From contig JAHJOQ010000059.1 in the NCBI GenBank assembly GCA_018820315.1, forward strand, positions 1-64,000: a DNA stretch of 64,000 bases, given 5' to 3'. Both the position numbers and the translations under genes were made by a program. Every line of letters begins with the position of its first letter. The first letter of the stretch is position 1. A model generated the notes under the pieces. The model had not been told where the DNA came from, searched no databases, and saw only the letters and a list, made by a program, of their open reading frames with translations. The stretch comes from Candidatus Zixiibacteriota bacterium (GTDB lineage: Bacteria > Zixibacteria > MSB-5A5 > JAABVY01 > JAHJOQ01). Of the stretch, positions 9,168 through 18,215 are shown in pieces.

Positions 9168-11222
9168 ATGCTTAGAAAACATTGCTTAACAATGAGCTTG
9201 CTTACTATGGCGCTGCTGGTGTTTATATCTTGCAGCAGCAACGCTGCGCGATTCACGAGCGAGCCGCAACCAGATCAGCGTTCATCGGGCGAATCTGTGG
9301 CAGATGCAGAGTCTATCGAACCGGATGAGCAGGTTGATCCAGCCGATTCATCGCTTCTCGAGTATGCATACATTGATAGTGACCTGCAGTATCAATTGGA
9401 TCGCGCTGAAGAGGACTACAAGTTCGGCTATTCGGCGATGACCGATTCTAACTGGCTGGAGGCGCAGATCTACTTCGAGAGCGCTATCGAGCTGCTGGCA
9501 GGGCTGGACATAGATCCTGATAGTCCGACGCTCGCTGCCGACATATACAGCCGCCTGATAAACGAGATTATCTCTGAATACAAGCTGACGTTGCTATACA
9601 TCGCCACGCTTCCGGGCGAGGCCTCTCCTTCGGCAGTGATTGCCAGATATGAGGAACTCGACGGGATGTCCAATGGGAGCGTTCTCAAGAGCGTGGAACC
9701 GGAGCAAATACCGGATACCGTGGTGTTTGATATCCCGATTACGTGGAATGAGAAAGTCGAGAAGTGCGTCAACTACTTCCAGACTGTTGGGAAGAAGCCG
9801 TTTGAAATATCTCTCGCCCGATCAGGGAAATATCTGCCGCTGATGGAGAAGATTTTCGCGGAAGAAGGTTTGCCGCATGATCTTGTATACTTGCCATTGA
9901 TTGAGAGCGGCTTTAATCCAAGAGCATATTCCTGGGCACATGCGGTTGGTCACTGGCAGTTCATCTCTTCCACAGGCCGCATGTATGGCCTGAATAGAAG
10001 CTGGTGGTGGGATGAGCGTCGGGATTTTGAGAAATCGACTCGCGCAGCGGCGCGACACCTGAAGGATCTTTACAAGGAAGCAGGCGATTGGTATCTCGCG
10101 CTTCTCGGATATAATGCCGGGATGGGCAATGTCAGGAAGATGATTAAGTATAACAAGACTCGCGATTACTTCAAGATGACAATTCGAAATTCTCAGATGC
10201 GCAACTATGTGCCTCTGTATCTTGCTGCTACCATTATCGCGAAGCAGCCGGAGAAATATGGATTCAACATAGACTATCATGATCCCATTGAGTTCGATAC
10301 CGTCACGGTCAGGAGGTGTCTGGCCCTGGAGGACATCGCAAAGGCCGTTGATTGCTCATTACAGGAGCTTAATGACCTGAATCCGGAACTTCTGAGGAAG
10401 TATACACCACCAGACCGGAAGAGCTATACAGTCAGGATACCCAGGCTGAAGCGAAACGCGTTTTGGGCTGCATACCCGAAGATGAAATCGCCGGAAGAAA
10501 CCAGTTGGGTGCAGCACAAGGTTCGCAAGGGTGAGACCGTTTCCGGTATTGCCCGGAAGTATGGTGTTTCTCAATATGCGATAATCGATGCCAATAACAT
10601 GCGGCGACCATACAGGATAAATATTGGGCAGAATCTGACCGTCCCGGTACCTCTCGGTGAGAAGAAGACATATTCATCCAGTAGCAAATCGAACGATAGC
10701 TACGGAACCGCCGATGGTCACTATGTGGTCCGTTCCGGTGACAATTTGTGGGATATCGCTAAGGCATTCGGTACGACCACGCGTGAACTTCGTGTGCTGA
10801 ACAATCTCCGGCGCGACGGCAGGATTCACCCGGGGCAGAAGCTGTCGATACCGGGAAGGGGTGGCGACAGCTATGCCTCAAGCTCATCGGGATCTTCTGT
10901 CACTAAGCACAAGGTCAGGAAGGGTGACAGTCTCTGGAAGCTTGCCGAAAAGTATGGCACTACTATCAATGAATTGTGCAGACTCAATGGAATTTCGAGG
11001 AATAGAATGCTAACTCCGGGACAGGTTCTGAAAGTCCCCGGCTCGGGCAGTGGATCATCATCGTCCCATAGCTCCAGCCACTATGTCGTCAGGCGGGGGG
11101 ACACCTTGTCCAAGATCGCGAAGAATTTTGGGATTAGCCTCAACAGCCTGATGGCCTGGAACAGCATTACGAATCCTCGCAAACTCTCGGTAGGGACCAA
11201 GCTGCGCGTGAGCGCTGATTAG
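9168..11222 (+). CDS. Lytic murein transglycosylase with LysM repeats (MltD-like), probable lipoprotein
   Basis: The start is taken as ATG 9168 after TAGGGG, because it opens a signal peptide ending 'LLVFISCSSN' whose Cys could be lipidated (Phe at -3 is unusual for a lipobox). The upstream open frame is not protein-like. An acidic region and helices are followed by the SLT catalytic domain (about residues 220-330) with the catalytic Glu246 in LPLIESGFNP and the 'ALLGYNAGMGNVRK' motif. Next come one degenerate and four clear LysM repeats, such as 'YVVRSGDNLWDIAKAFG' and 'YVVRRGDTLSKIAKNFG', split by Ser/Gly linkers. The protein should cleave peptidoglycan glycan strands while held on the wall by LysM. 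MltD proteins are shorter and have fewer LysM units. Confidence 0.92.
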   Translation: MLRKHCLTMSLLTMALLVFISCSSNAARFTSEPQPDQRSSGESVADAESIEPDEQVDPADSSLLEYAYIDSDLQYQLDRAEEDYKFGYSAMTDSNWLEAQIYFESAIELLAGLDIDPDSPTLAADIYSRLINEIISEYKLTLLYIATLPGEASPSAVIARYEELDGMSNGSVLKSVEPEQIPDTVVFDIPITWNEKVEKCVNYFQTVGKKPFEISLARSGKYLPLMEKIFAEEGLPHDLVYLPLIESGFNPRAYSWAHAVGHWQFISSTGRMYGLNRSWWWDERRDFEKSTRAAARHLKDLYKEAGDWYLALLGYNAGMGNVRKMIKYNKTRDYFKMTIRNSQMRNYVPLYLAATIIAKQPEKYGFNIDYHDPIEFDTVTVRRCLALEDIAKAVDCSLQELNDLNPELLRKYTPPDRKSYTVRIPRLKRNAFWAAYPKMKSPEETSWVQHKVRKGETVSGIARKYGVSQYAIIDANNMRRPYRINIGQNLTVPVPLGEKKTYSSSSKSNDSYGTADGHYVVRSGDNLWDIAKAFGTTTRELRVLNNLRRDGRIHPGQKLSIPGRGGDSYASSSSGSSVTKHKVRKGDSLWKLAEKYGTTINELCRLNGISRNRMLTPGQVLKVPGSGSGSSSSHSSSHYVVRRGDTLSKIAKNFGISLNSLMAWNSITNPRKLSVGTKLRVSAD

Positions 11223-11231
11223 GGAGAGTGA

Positions 11232-12125
11232 ATGGCTCGCAAACGTGACATTGCAATCGGTGTAATAATCGCAGTCTGCTTTCTGTTCTTCGTAGGGATC
11301 ATGTTAGTGAGCTTCATGGAGATGTATGGAGGAGATTCTGATCTCTTTGCATTTGAGGACAGGATTGCGATTGTCGACGTTGTCGGTGCAATCACTTCTT
11401 CCGACGAAGTCGTGAGGCAGATCAAGAAATACGGCGATGACGGTTCCATCGCAGCAATCCTGATCCATGTCGACTCACCCGGCGGCGGTGTCGCGGTGAC
11501 CCAGGAGATCTATGACGAGCTGATGCGTGTCAGGATAGAGAAAGAGAAGCTGATTGTAGTATCGATGTCCTCTGTTGGCGCATCGGGCGGATATTATCTG
11601 TCCTGTGCGGCAGACCAGATCATTGCAAACCCCGGCACTCTGACAGGCTCGATCGGAGTAATACTGGATTATATGATCTTGGAAGGGCTTGCCGACAAAG
11701 TCGGAATCAGCCATGAGACGATTAAGTCGGGAGACGTGAAGGATGTTGGGTCGCCATGGCGGCAGCCGACTGAGAAGGACCGCCAGATGCTGCAGGCTGC
11801 GATCGATGATACTTATGAACAATTCGTGGAAGTCGTCATGGAAGGACGCAATCTTACGCGAGAAGAAGTTCTCGAGATCGCGGACGGATCGATATTCACC
11901 GGTCGTCAGGCGCTTGACTTGGGTCTGGTCGACAGGCTCGGCAGTTACGAAGAGGCGATCCGGATCACTGCAGAACTGGTTGGAATAGAAGGCGAGCCGT
12001 CAACAATCAAGGAGAGGCCAAGGAGACGTGCGACTTTGTGGGATGTCCTGCAGGGAACGGTCCTCGGATTCGTAGAGGAGAGAGTGCTGGCGCCCGGTCC
12101 AGAACTTAAGTACTTATTCAGATAA
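11232..12125 (+). CDS. sppA: Signal peptide peptidase SppA, short (S49) form
   Basis: A 297-residue membrane protein with one N-terminal transmembrane helix (about residues 10-27) and a single S49 protease domain. The nucleophile is probably Ser118 in VGASGGYYLSCAAD and the general base Lys170 in 'SGDVKDVGS', matching the Ser-Lys dyad of SppA. The length fits the single-domain SppA of Gram-positives and many other phyla, not the double-length E. coli enzyme. It degrades released signal peptides in the membrane. GGGAGAG precedes the ATG. The FmdB-type gene begins one base after its stop codon, so they share a transcript. Confidence 0.92.
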   Translation: MARKRDIAIGVIIAVCFLFFVGIMLVSFMEMYGGDSDLFAFEDRIAIVDVVGAITSSDEVVRQIKKYGDDGSIAAILIHVDSPGGGVAVTQEIYDELMRVRIEKEKLIVVSMSSVGASGGYYLSCAADQIIANPGTLTGSIGVILDYMILEGLADKVGISHETIKSGDVKDVGSPWRQPTEKDRQMLQAAIDDTYEQFVEVVMEGRNLTREEVLEIADGSIFTGRQALDLGLVDRLGSYEEAIRITAELVGIEGEPSTIKERPRRRATLWDVLQGTVLGFVEERVLAPGPELKYLFR

Positions 12126-12126
12126 T

Positions 12127-12342
12127 ATGCCTATATATGAGTTTCGATGTGCGAGTTGTTTAGCGGAGTTTGAGCTTTTGATCGGAATGGGCCACAAAGA
12201 TGTGAGTTGTCCGGAATGCGGGAGCGGTGAATGCGAAAAACAATTCTCGACTTTCGGTTTCTCGTCCGGTGGGAAGTTCACTTCATCACACGGGAGCGCA
12301 TGTTCCGGATGCAGCAAGGGATCGTGCAAAAACTGTAATTAA
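12127..12342 (+). CDS. FmdB-family zinc ribbon protein
   Basis: A 71-residue protein opening with 'MPIYEFRCASCLAEFELLI', the hallmark of the FmdB/CxxC_CxxC_SSSS family. A second pair, CPECGS, completes the metal-binding ribbon. The C-terminal 20 residues are rich in Ser, Gly and Cys ('SACSGCSKGSCKNC'), as usual in this family. It starts one base after the sppA stop. The biological role of the family is not established; 'regulatory protein FmdB' comes from one methylotroph operon. Confidence 0.88.
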   Translation: MPIYEFRCASCLAEFELLIGMGHKDVSCPECGSGECEKQFSTFGFSSGGKFTSSHGSACSGCSKGSCKNCN

Positions 12343-12386
12343 TAAGTTACATGCAATAGAGCCTGAAGCAGGTAAGGAGGAGGGAA

Positions 12387-12680
12387 ATGACCAAAGCTGA
12401 TCTGGTCGAACAAGTGGCCGAGAAGACTGGTCTGACCCGTACAGATGTCGCGGTTGTTGTCGACTCGTTTCTCGACACGATCAAGCGGACAATGGAAGAC
12501 GGGCACAATATCGAGATTCGCGGTTTTGGAACATTTAAGATCAAACTGCGCAAGGCGAGGAAGGCGAGAAATCCTCGAACTGGCGATGTTGTACCGGTTC
12601 CAGACCGAAAAGTCCCGGTTTTCAAGCCATCGAATGAGTTCAAGAATATGATTACCAAGCTACCGCTTGAAGAACAGTAA
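12387..12680 (+). CDS. HU/IHF-family DNA-binding protein
   Basis: A 97-residue nucleoid protein with the complete HU/IHF layout: N-terminal dimerisation helices 'MTKADLVEQVAEKTGLT', the core 'IEIRGFGTFKIK', and the DNA-embracing arm around 'ARNPRTGDVVPVPDRKVP', whose Pro intercalates at DNA bends. The ribosome site AAGGAGGAGGG is very strong, fitting an abundant protein. It is followed by the tiny bS22-like gene. Whether it acts as an HU homodimer or an IHF subunit cannot be decided from sequence. Confidence 0.95.
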   Translation: MTKADLVEQVAEKTGLTRTDVAVVVDSFLDTIKRTMEDGHNIEIRGFGTFKIKLRKARKARNPRTGDVVPVPDRKVPVFKPSNEFKNMITKLPLEEQ

Positions 12681-12766
12681 GATTTTGCTTGCATTTTCCG
12701 GGCTTTCGGTTATTTTGTCCTTTCTGTCAGCATACCGGAAACAACGGTTTTGGTTCAGGAGGATAG

Positions 12767-12862
12767 ATGCCGTCTGGCAAGAAACGTAAGCGGTTGAAAA
12801 TCAAGACCCACAAGCGGAAGAAGAGAAGGAAACGCGATCGTCACAAAAAGAAGATCAGGTAA
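12767..12862 (+). CDS. 31-residue AURKAIP1/COX24-domain ribosomal protein (bS22-like)
   Basis: Reading directly from ATG 12767 gives 31 residues starting MPSGKKRKRLKIKTHKRKKR and ending in TAA at 12862. About two thirds are Lys, Arg or His and there are no acidic residues except one Asp. The pattern matches the small AURKAIP1/COX24-domain proteins of Bacteroidota, relatives of mitochondrial mS38 and mycobacterial bS22, which sit on the small ribosomal subunit. AGGAGG lies six bases ahead of the start. It follows the HU gene and ends just before a strong terminator, consistent with an abundant basic protein. Such genes are often missed because of their length. Confidence 0.85.
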   Translation: MPSGKKRKRLKIKTHKRKKRRKRDRHKKKIR

Positions 12863-12891
12863 TTTCTTGTTCTCTACTTTGATATTAAGGC

Positions 12892-12919
12892 AAAGGCCAC
12901 CTTATCAGGTGGCCTTTTG
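12892..12919 (+). terminator. Rho-independent terminator after the bS22-like gene
   Basis: The stem AAAGGCCACC (12892-12901) pairs with GGTGGCCTTT (12908-12917) across a six-base loop and runs into TTTTGCTGTTTG. It closes the sppA to bS22-like transcript. Confidence 0.85.
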
Positions 12920-12960
12920 CTGTTTGTGCGATGACCTTGAATCAGAAGAGAATATCGAAC

Positions 12961-12991
12961 AAAAACAATCGCCCGCTGATTAAGCGGGCGA
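12961..12991 (-). terminator. Terminator of the CBS-domain gene (leftward)
   Basis: TCGCCCGCT (12969-12977) and AGCGGGCGA (12983-12991) form a perfect nine-pair stem with a five-base loop. Read on the minus strand the stem is followed by TTGTTTTTG, so it fits the end of the leftward gene that stops at 13021. Confidence 0.75.
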
Positions 12992-13020
12992 CTCTGCAGA
13001 GGAATAAGATGCGTGTAAAT

Positions 13021-13461
13021 TTACGCCGGATACTTGCCGGCTATGTAATCTTTGAGATGACGGTTTTCACCCTTCTCTTCTTTCAGTTGTGATTTGACGA
13101 GGTCTCCCATCGAAACAAGCCCGACAAGCTGACCCTCATCCAGTACTGGCAAATGACGGAAACGGTTTTCGACCATCGTTGCTATCATTGTCTCGACATC
13201 GTCTCCAACGAGCGCGACTATCAAGTCTGTCGACATGATCGCAGAGACTTTCGATTCGGTCAACGATCCGCCGATTCTGGAGCAGAATCTAAGAATGTCA
13301 CGTTCAGTAAGCATACCTGCAACTTCGCCCGCTTTATCAATTACAAGCGCTGATCCGACGAAATTCTCCATCATAATCTTAATTGCACCTGCGAGACTAT
13401 CGTCCGGTGCGACAGATACGATCTTGAAACCCTTCTTCTCAATAATATCTCTTACCAGCAA
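13021..13461 (-). CDS. Tandem CBS-domain protein
   Basis: A 146-residue protein made almost wholly of two CBS motifs (about residues 8-62 and 74-128), with 'GSALVIDKAGEVAGMLTERD' and 'FRHLPVLDEGQLVGLVSMGD' as the conserved strand-turn ends. Stand-alone CBS pairs bind adenine nucleotides such as AMP or ATP and act as energy sensors for partner proteins. No catalytic domain is attached. The start codon is a TTG (13461-13459 on the minus strand) with AGGAGGTG four bases upstream. It is transcribed alone and leftward, with its own terminator. The partner is unknown. Confidence 0.9.
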   Translation of the reverse strand: MLVRDIIEKKGFKIVSVAPDDSLAGAIKIMMENFVGSALVIDKAGEVAGMLTERDILRFCSRIGGSLTESKVSAIMSTDLIVALVGDDVETMIATMVENRFRHLPVLDEGQLVGLVSMGDLVKSQLKEEKGENRHLKDYIAGKYPA

Positions 13462-13797
13462 TGGACACCTCCTGGAACTGTGCGTATAGTCTGATTTTCA
13501 TTTCCCGTGAGAGTTGATGCTGTCTGTGCCGCTCACGTATATCACTACCCAAACGAAGACCGAATAATATACCTAACTTGTACTGTTTAGAACACTTTTC
13601 TCCACCAATCGTTCGGAAAAAGACGACAGCCCCTCGGAATAAATTTCTCCCGATCTTGTGTGAATCCCTGCTTTCAAGATCATGGTGCATCTCTAACTGC
13701 ATGAACCATCAGTGATTGTAAGATTGTTTCGTTTTGGATCAGTCCGGCACACGGTTTGTGATATAGGAGGGCAGTTAGACAATAGCCGGAGGAGGAG
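13462..13797. other. Divergent intergenic region, no gene seen
   Basis: This 336-base gap lies between the divergent CBS gene and the type IX cargo gene, so it should hold both promoters. The only clear element is the ribosome site GGAGGAGGAG just before 13798. No structured RNA or repeat stood out. Confidence 0.6.
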
Positions 13798-14508
13798 ATG
13801 AGGTTTAGAACATTACTATTCTTGCTGCTTGTCGCAGCGATGCTGATAATCGTTCCAGCAAATCACGCGATCCTCAGATGGATTGGACTCGATGCGACGC
13901 TCCATGGAGAGGAACTACGTTACGGTACAGGTACCAGCCTGACCGTCAACGATTCGAATACGGGGATGGACGGTTCGGATGCTGTCGATCCTCGTATCGA
14001 GGATGATCGAGTCAGCGGTAGCAATAACTCACTCTCAGCCGCAGACGGAAATATCGATCCCACGCCAACACTAAACAAATCAGATATATGTTCAGATGCT
14101 CCCCCGATGATTGCCTCCCAGCCGATTGAGATAAATCGTGCCGGGCGCAATCCGGGGGACACTCTGGTGTTTGATAATTCCAATGTGACGATAGAGAATT
14201 CAACCGCGCACAGACGAGTCGAAAGCTCGGATCAGGCAGTCGAACCGGAGCTTCACCAAAACAACCCAAATCCTTTCAATTCGAGCACCAACATATCGTT
14301 CGTGTTGCCGGAGGGGGGCGAGGTTTCGCTGGAGCTTTTCAATATTCTCGGTCAGAAAGTGAATGAAGTGTATCGAGGATATGTAGATGCCGGATTCTCT
14401 GAATTCGCTGTCGATAAATCGATTCACAATCTATCCAGTGGCATCTATTTCTATCGACTCAAGTTTGATAGCCTATCGCTAGTGAAGAAAATGATAGTAT
14501 TGAGATGA
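13798..14508 (+). CDS. Exported protein with a type IX type A-like sorting domain
   Basis: A 236-residue protein with a strong N-terminal signal or anchor (MRFRTLLFLLLVAAMLIIVP), a polar Asp/Ser/Asn-rich middle without recognisable domain (about 40-150), and a C-terminal sorting domain. That domain begins 'LHQNNPNPFNSSTNISF' and continues 'GEVSLELFNILGQKVNEVY' to 'SSGIYFYRLKF' and a last 'KKMIVLR', the classic type A signal. It is preceded by GGAGGAGGAG and followed by a strong terminator, so it is a single-gene transcript. Most of the protein is sorting domain plus linker, so its role may be as a small surface peptide carrier. This is unknown. Confidence 0.85.
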   Translation: MRFRTLLFLLLVAAMLIIVPANHAILRWIGLDATLHGEELRYGTGTSLTVNDSNTGMDGSDAVDPRIEDDRVSGSNNSLSAADGNIDPTPTLNKSDICSDAPPMIASQPIEINRAGRNPGDTLVFDNSNVTIENSTAHRRVESSDQAVEPELHQNNPNPFNSSTNISFVLPEGGEVSLELFNILGQKVNEVYRGYVDAGFSEFAVDKSIHNLSSGIYFYRLKFDSLSLVKKMIVLR

Positions 14509-14550
14509 TCTGACACGCATTAACCTCACCTCCAGAACGCTACATGTCGG

Positions 14551-14590
14551 AAGGCCGGGAGTCGAAAAGTCTCCCGGCCTTCATATTTCC
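14551..14590 (+). terminator. Rho-independent terminator
   Basis: AAGGCCGGGAG (14551-14561) pairs with CTCCCGGCCTT (14571-14581) across a nine-base loop and is followed by CATATTT. It terminates the type IX cargo gene. Confidence 0.85.
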
Positions 14591-14615
14591 AATCAGCGAT
14601 TGACAAATCAGAGGC

Positions 14616-16916
14616 ATGTCGTTAATTGTTGATATGAAGTCTGCATACGCAATCTGCGCGATAATAATGATTCTGCTGTCCGCATCTGCATATTCGATCA
14701 CGATTGACGATGGCTATCCTGCACGGAGCAAGGCTGACCGAGATGAGGATTACGAAGCTTCGGCAATACTCGATGCCAACGAGATTGGTATGCACATCTC
14801 TAACAATGGGTCACTTGCAAGAGACGAGAGTTTTGAGCATGATACCTACTCCGGGTTTTACTATCCGCTCGACTCTGGACTGATCCTGATGTCCTCAGCA
14901 GGGATATGGGTTTATTCTCAGGTGAATTTCACTCAACGTGTAGCGATGGTGTTCGGAAGATCTGAGTTCTCACCAGGTCCATACGACCACGACCAAGTTG
15001 AAGACAGCTCCATTTTCCGAGCATACAAAATAACGAGTAACGACACGCTGAGCCCTTCCCAGGATTGGATCGATTGGCCAAGCGAGTGGGGCGCTCCCGT
15101 CAACGAGCGGGGAGAGCCGCTACTGACCGGAGATCAGAGCATCTGGACAGTATTCAATGATCGAGATACTACGAATCATAGTTTGAGAGGAGGCAGTGAT
15201 CTGCCAATAGGAATGGAGGTTCAGCTTTACGCATATGCTTACAGGAATGCAGGATTGCTGGACAATGCGATCTTTCTGGATTACAGTTTCGTGAACAAGT
15301 CCGGCACTGATTGGCGGAATTTCATGGTTGGTCTTTGGTCCGATGCCGACATCGGCTTCTACCGTGATGACAAAGGCGGGACCGATTCGTCTTTGTCCAC
15401 AGTCTATACTTACACACTCGAAGGGGACAGCGAGCTTCCTGCTGATTTCTTGCCGGTAGTGGGCATGATGATGCTCGAATCCCCGTCGTCGCCATTTACC
15501 GGTCGTCCATCCGGCTCTGCAAACGTGTTGAGAGACTTCTTCAGAAGCTACTCTGTTGACATGACTCTGAATATTCTCCAAGGCATGACAGTCGACGGAG
15601 CGGAGTACATTGACCCAACGACCGGCAGCTCGACACATTATCCATACGGTGGCGACCCGAGGTCGGGAGATGGATGGCTCGATGAGGGCAAAGGCGACAG
15701 GCAAATCATAATATCATCTGCGCCTGTGGAGTTCAGCCGCGTTGACACTCTCTCGCTCAGTGCGGCATTTGTCGCTGGCTCCGGAAAGACTAACGAGGAT
15801 GCGGTCGAGAATTTCTACGAAGTAGTTCACGTAGTGCACGATTTCAAGACTTTAGGTCTGAATGGCTTGGATGCCGAGCAGAATGTTAGAGATGGCACGA
15901 TTCAAACCGTGTCATTTATTCCGCCAGAGCAAACATGGTTCATCGGCAGTGACTGGGGAGGTTCAGCACTTTCAGGCGGAATCGGTTTGGCCGGCAGGCT
16001 ATGGGGCACGTCGCTGAATAGGGCAGACAATGTCGATGTCGAATTTCTGTTTGCACCCGGAGGCGGACAGGAGGCCGCAAGGTTTGTCGAGCAGGGAGGA
16101 TTGTACAGATTTGTGGGCATTTCAACGGTGCCATTCTTCTGCCGTCGTTCGGCTGATTCGACGCTGGTGAATGTTCTGGTTGTAGACGCAAACAAGGACG
16201 GCAAGTGGACTGTCGCTGGTGAGGATGCCGCAGCTCCTGATCTTGTGCTGGTCACTCAGTCTGAATATGATGAAACGCCGCTCGCATATTACGAGAATAA
16301 GGTTTTCCCGAACGCCGCTCTTGATACTGACCTGATGTACGCGATGGCGCTATCACTGAAGCCGGGTCATGAGCGAAAGAACATCCGTGGCGGTCAAAAG
16401 CTGCAAATAAGAGTGGAGACCGAGGGTGAGACAGCTTCTGCCGATAGTGTCGATTTTTGGGATGTTGTCGTCGGGCTCGACAAGTCCGCTTCGATCGCTC
16501 TGCATGATCTATATGTCTACGACAAAGATTATTCGATGTATCTTGACAAGCCCGACCAGTTCAAAGTGTTACACCCCGATTTCAGAATCATCGGGGATGA
16601 TACAGCGCGCGTCAGAATCACATTCCACCCATCCGACACCACGATCTGTTCTGCCACTTTGACGATTGTAGCGGACGACTTCAATATGCCCGTCAAGAAA
16701 ATCGTATTGACCGGAAAGGGGAGAGCCTGGCCATTGGCGGGCGATTTAAGGCCGGACGGTTCGCTTGATCTGCTTGACGTAATCGCTTTCATCCGCTATC
16801 TTTACAGCAGTTACATACTTCCGGAAGAGATCGTTGCCCTCGATCTGGACGAGTCAGGAGACGTTACACTCTCTGATCTTGTGCTGCTGATTGACACCAT
16901 TTTCTCGCACGATTAG
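14616..16916 (+). CDS. Large exported protein ending in a dockerin-type repeat pair
   Basis: A 766-residue protein with an N-terminal hydrophobic export signal. The frame opens at ATG 14616, but ATG 14634 (MKSAYAICAIIMILL) gives a more typical signal peptide; neither has a good ribosome site. The body is beta-rich and aromatic, without a domain I can name. The last 60 residues hold two EF-hand-like dockerin repeats, 'DLRPDGSLDLLDVIAFIRYL' and 'DLDESGDVTLSDLVLLIDTI', with the Asp/Ser calcium-loop pattern. In cellulolytic bacteria dockerins bind cohesins; in FCB phyla they occur on many exported proteins with unknown partners. Two cohesin-like exported proteins are coded at 31903-33103. Confidence 0.8.
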   Translation: MSLIVDMKSAYAICAIIMILLSASAYSITIDDGYPARSKADRDEDYEASAILDANEIGMHISNNGSLARDESFEHDTYSGFYYPLDSGLILMSSAGIWVYSQVNFTQRVAMVFGRSEFSPGPYDHDQVEDSSIFRAYKITSNDTLSPSQDWIDWPSEWGAPVNERGEPLLTGDQSIWTVFNDRDTTNHSLRGGSDLPIGMEVQLYAYAYRNAGLLDNAIFLDYSFVNKSGTDWRNFMVGLWSDADIGFYRDDKGGTDSSLSTVYTYTLEGDSELPADFLPVVGMMMLESPSSPFTGRPSGSANVLRDFFRSYSVDMTLNILQGMTVDGAEYIDPTTGSSTHYPYGGDPRSGDGWLDEGKGDRQIIISSAPVEFSRVDTLSLSAAFVAGSGKTNEDAVENFYEVVHVVHDFKTLGLNGLDAEQNVRDGTIQTVSFIPPEQTWFIGSDWGGSALSGGIGLAGRLWGTSLNRADNVDVEFLFAPGGGQEAARFVEQGGLYRFVGISTVPFFCRRSADSTLVNVLVVDANKDGKWTVAGEDAAAPDLVLVTQSEYDETPLAYYENKVFPNAALDTDLMYAMALSLKPGHERKNIRGGQKLQIRVETEGETASADSVDFWDVVVGLDKSASIALHDLYVYDKDYSMYLDKPDQFKVLHPDFRIIGDDTARVRITFHPSDTTICSATLTIVADDFNMPVKKIVLTGKGRAWPLAGDLRPDGSLDLLDVIAFIRYLYSSYILPEEIVALDLDESGDVTLSDLVLLIDTIFSHD

Positions 16917-16998
16917 GCAGGTTCGACAGGGTTTCTTCGATTAAACCTCGCAGCCGGAACGCTCTTTGCGTTTCTGGTCGAGGTAGGGGAGATTGCTT

Positions 16999-17862
16999 AT
17001 GATTCGTGTCATTTCGATCTTGTTGATATTACTAGGGTTGGCAGCCTGTTCCGCGCATGGTGCAGTCATCGGACCGGACGGCGATATATACAGGTTGCAC
17101 GCGTTTGCATATTCAGATTCTCCATTATTGCAGACTTCTGAATACTCGATTAGGAGCAGTGCCACTGAACGGATCAAGTGGTACACTTATGGCGGCATTG
17201 GAGCTGCTCATCTTGTCGGTGCGGTCCCGGTCTATAATCATCTGACCGGTACCTGGGGAGCACCAACTGGAAGATTTCATTTCAAGAATGAGACCGCCGA
17301 TTACCTCGCGTTCAATGATGAAGTCTCTCATCTCTTCATCAGCTATAAACTCGCGCAGGGATTCGAGGCGGCTTACCGCAGTTTCGGATTTTCGGATGGG
17401 AAAGCACGGCTGTTTGGTGCTGTAGAGTCGGCTTTTATTATGACGTTCGTAGAGATCCCCGTCGATGCATTCAATCCGAGCCAGGGGATGGGAGCTACCG
17501 ATCTCGCAGCAGACTATCTCGGTATCGGGCTTGCTTGGTGGAAGAGTGTCAATCCCGCGTTACATGATCTCGATCTCAAAGTCAGCATGAGGTCTTTCTC
17601 GGGCCAGTACAGCAGGGGGCTCGGAGAAGACCAGGAAGATTATGACAACTACATCTACTGGCTGACCTACCGGTACAAATTCGCAGTCGCTGGCGTCGGA
17701 TACGGTACAACGCATCCGTCACCGAAAGACGCTGACCCGTCGGCATATATCGGAATCGGTACTACGATTCCCGATCTGGTCGGACTGGTGTCGTCGAAGC
17801 TTGCCAGGAATCTGAAACCCCTCGAACTCTACTTCTTCAATTTCCACGTCGAAGCGTTCTAA
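16999..17862 (+). CDS. Lipoprotein of the DUF2279/YfiM type
   Basis: The start is ATG 16999, six bases after AGGGGAG; a TTG six bases earlier is less likely. The signal peptide ends in the lipobox LAAC (residues 16-19), so the mature protein is probably lipidated. The central part has 'FHFKNETADYLAFNDEVSHL', then a 'FVEIPVDAF' helix and 'ATDLAADYLG', which together resemble DUF2279 (E. coli YfiM), a predicted membrane-embedded lipoprotein family of unknown role. Length is 287 residues, longer than YfiM, with an added beta-rich C-terminal half. An imperfect inverted repeat at about 16946-16983 lies just upstream of the ribosome site. Assignment is by pattern only. Confidence 0.65.
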   Translation: MIRVISILLILLGLAACSAHGAVIGPDGDIYRLHAFAYSDSPLLQTSEYSIRSSATERIKWYTYGGIGAAHLVGAVPVYNHLTGTWGAPTGRFHFKNETADYLAFNDEVSHLFISYKLAQGFEAAYRSFGFSDGKARLFGAVESAFIMTFVEIPVDAFNPSQGMGATDLAADYLGIGLAWWKSVNPALHDLDLKVSMRSFSGQYSRGLGEDQEDYDNYIYWLTYRYKFAVAGVGYGTTHPSPKDADPSAYIGIGTTIPDLVGLVSSKLARNLKPLELYFFNFHVEAF

Positions 17863-18215
17863 TAATCGCCGCAGGATGACTTGATGAACCGCTTCAGCTA
17901 AACCATGTAAGTTGCATATCTGTAGTACATTCCAGGTTGGTTTTGACATGGGTGCCCCACCTTCCAGATGGGTTCCAACTTCGAAGATTGTCCCGGAATC
18001 CCCATCGAGAGGGTGGACCACCCGACGCAATTGATGGCGATCTCTATGTCAATCAATGCAATAATGAGACAATCAGATTGCCACGCTTCGATCGCAATGA
18101 CAGCGTTTGGGGTTTCTCGACAAGCCCTTGCATCGGAATGACACCGCTACGGGCTGTAGGGATTTTGCCACGCACTGTGCTCATCAAGTAGGGTGTGTTC
18201 GGCAGCGGGGAGCCT
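17863..18215. other. Intergenic region containing a dispersed REP-like repeat
   Basis: No gene is seen in these 350 bases. The segment 18031-18101 contains the pieces GGCGATCTCTATGTCAATC and AGATTGCCACGCTTC followed by CGCAATGAC. They recur in the same order at 48539-48652 and in part at 23380-23417. Confidence 0.6.
18031..18105. repeat. REP-like dispersed repeat, copy 1
   Basis: It shares 19 identical bases (GGCGATCTCTATGTCAATC) with copy 3 at 48539-48652. About 25 bases on it carries the arm AGATTGCCACGCTTC-N-ATCGCAATGAC. The layout of a 'gcgacgtggcgatctc' arm facing a 'gagattgccacg' arm is that of the widespread bacterial palindromic repeats found beside genes. Confidence 0.7.

Noticed and set aside
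15120-15704. Long minus-strand frame opposite the dockerin protein
   Set aside because: No recognisable protein pattern, no ribosome site, and it is antisense to a gene supported by export and dockerin signals.
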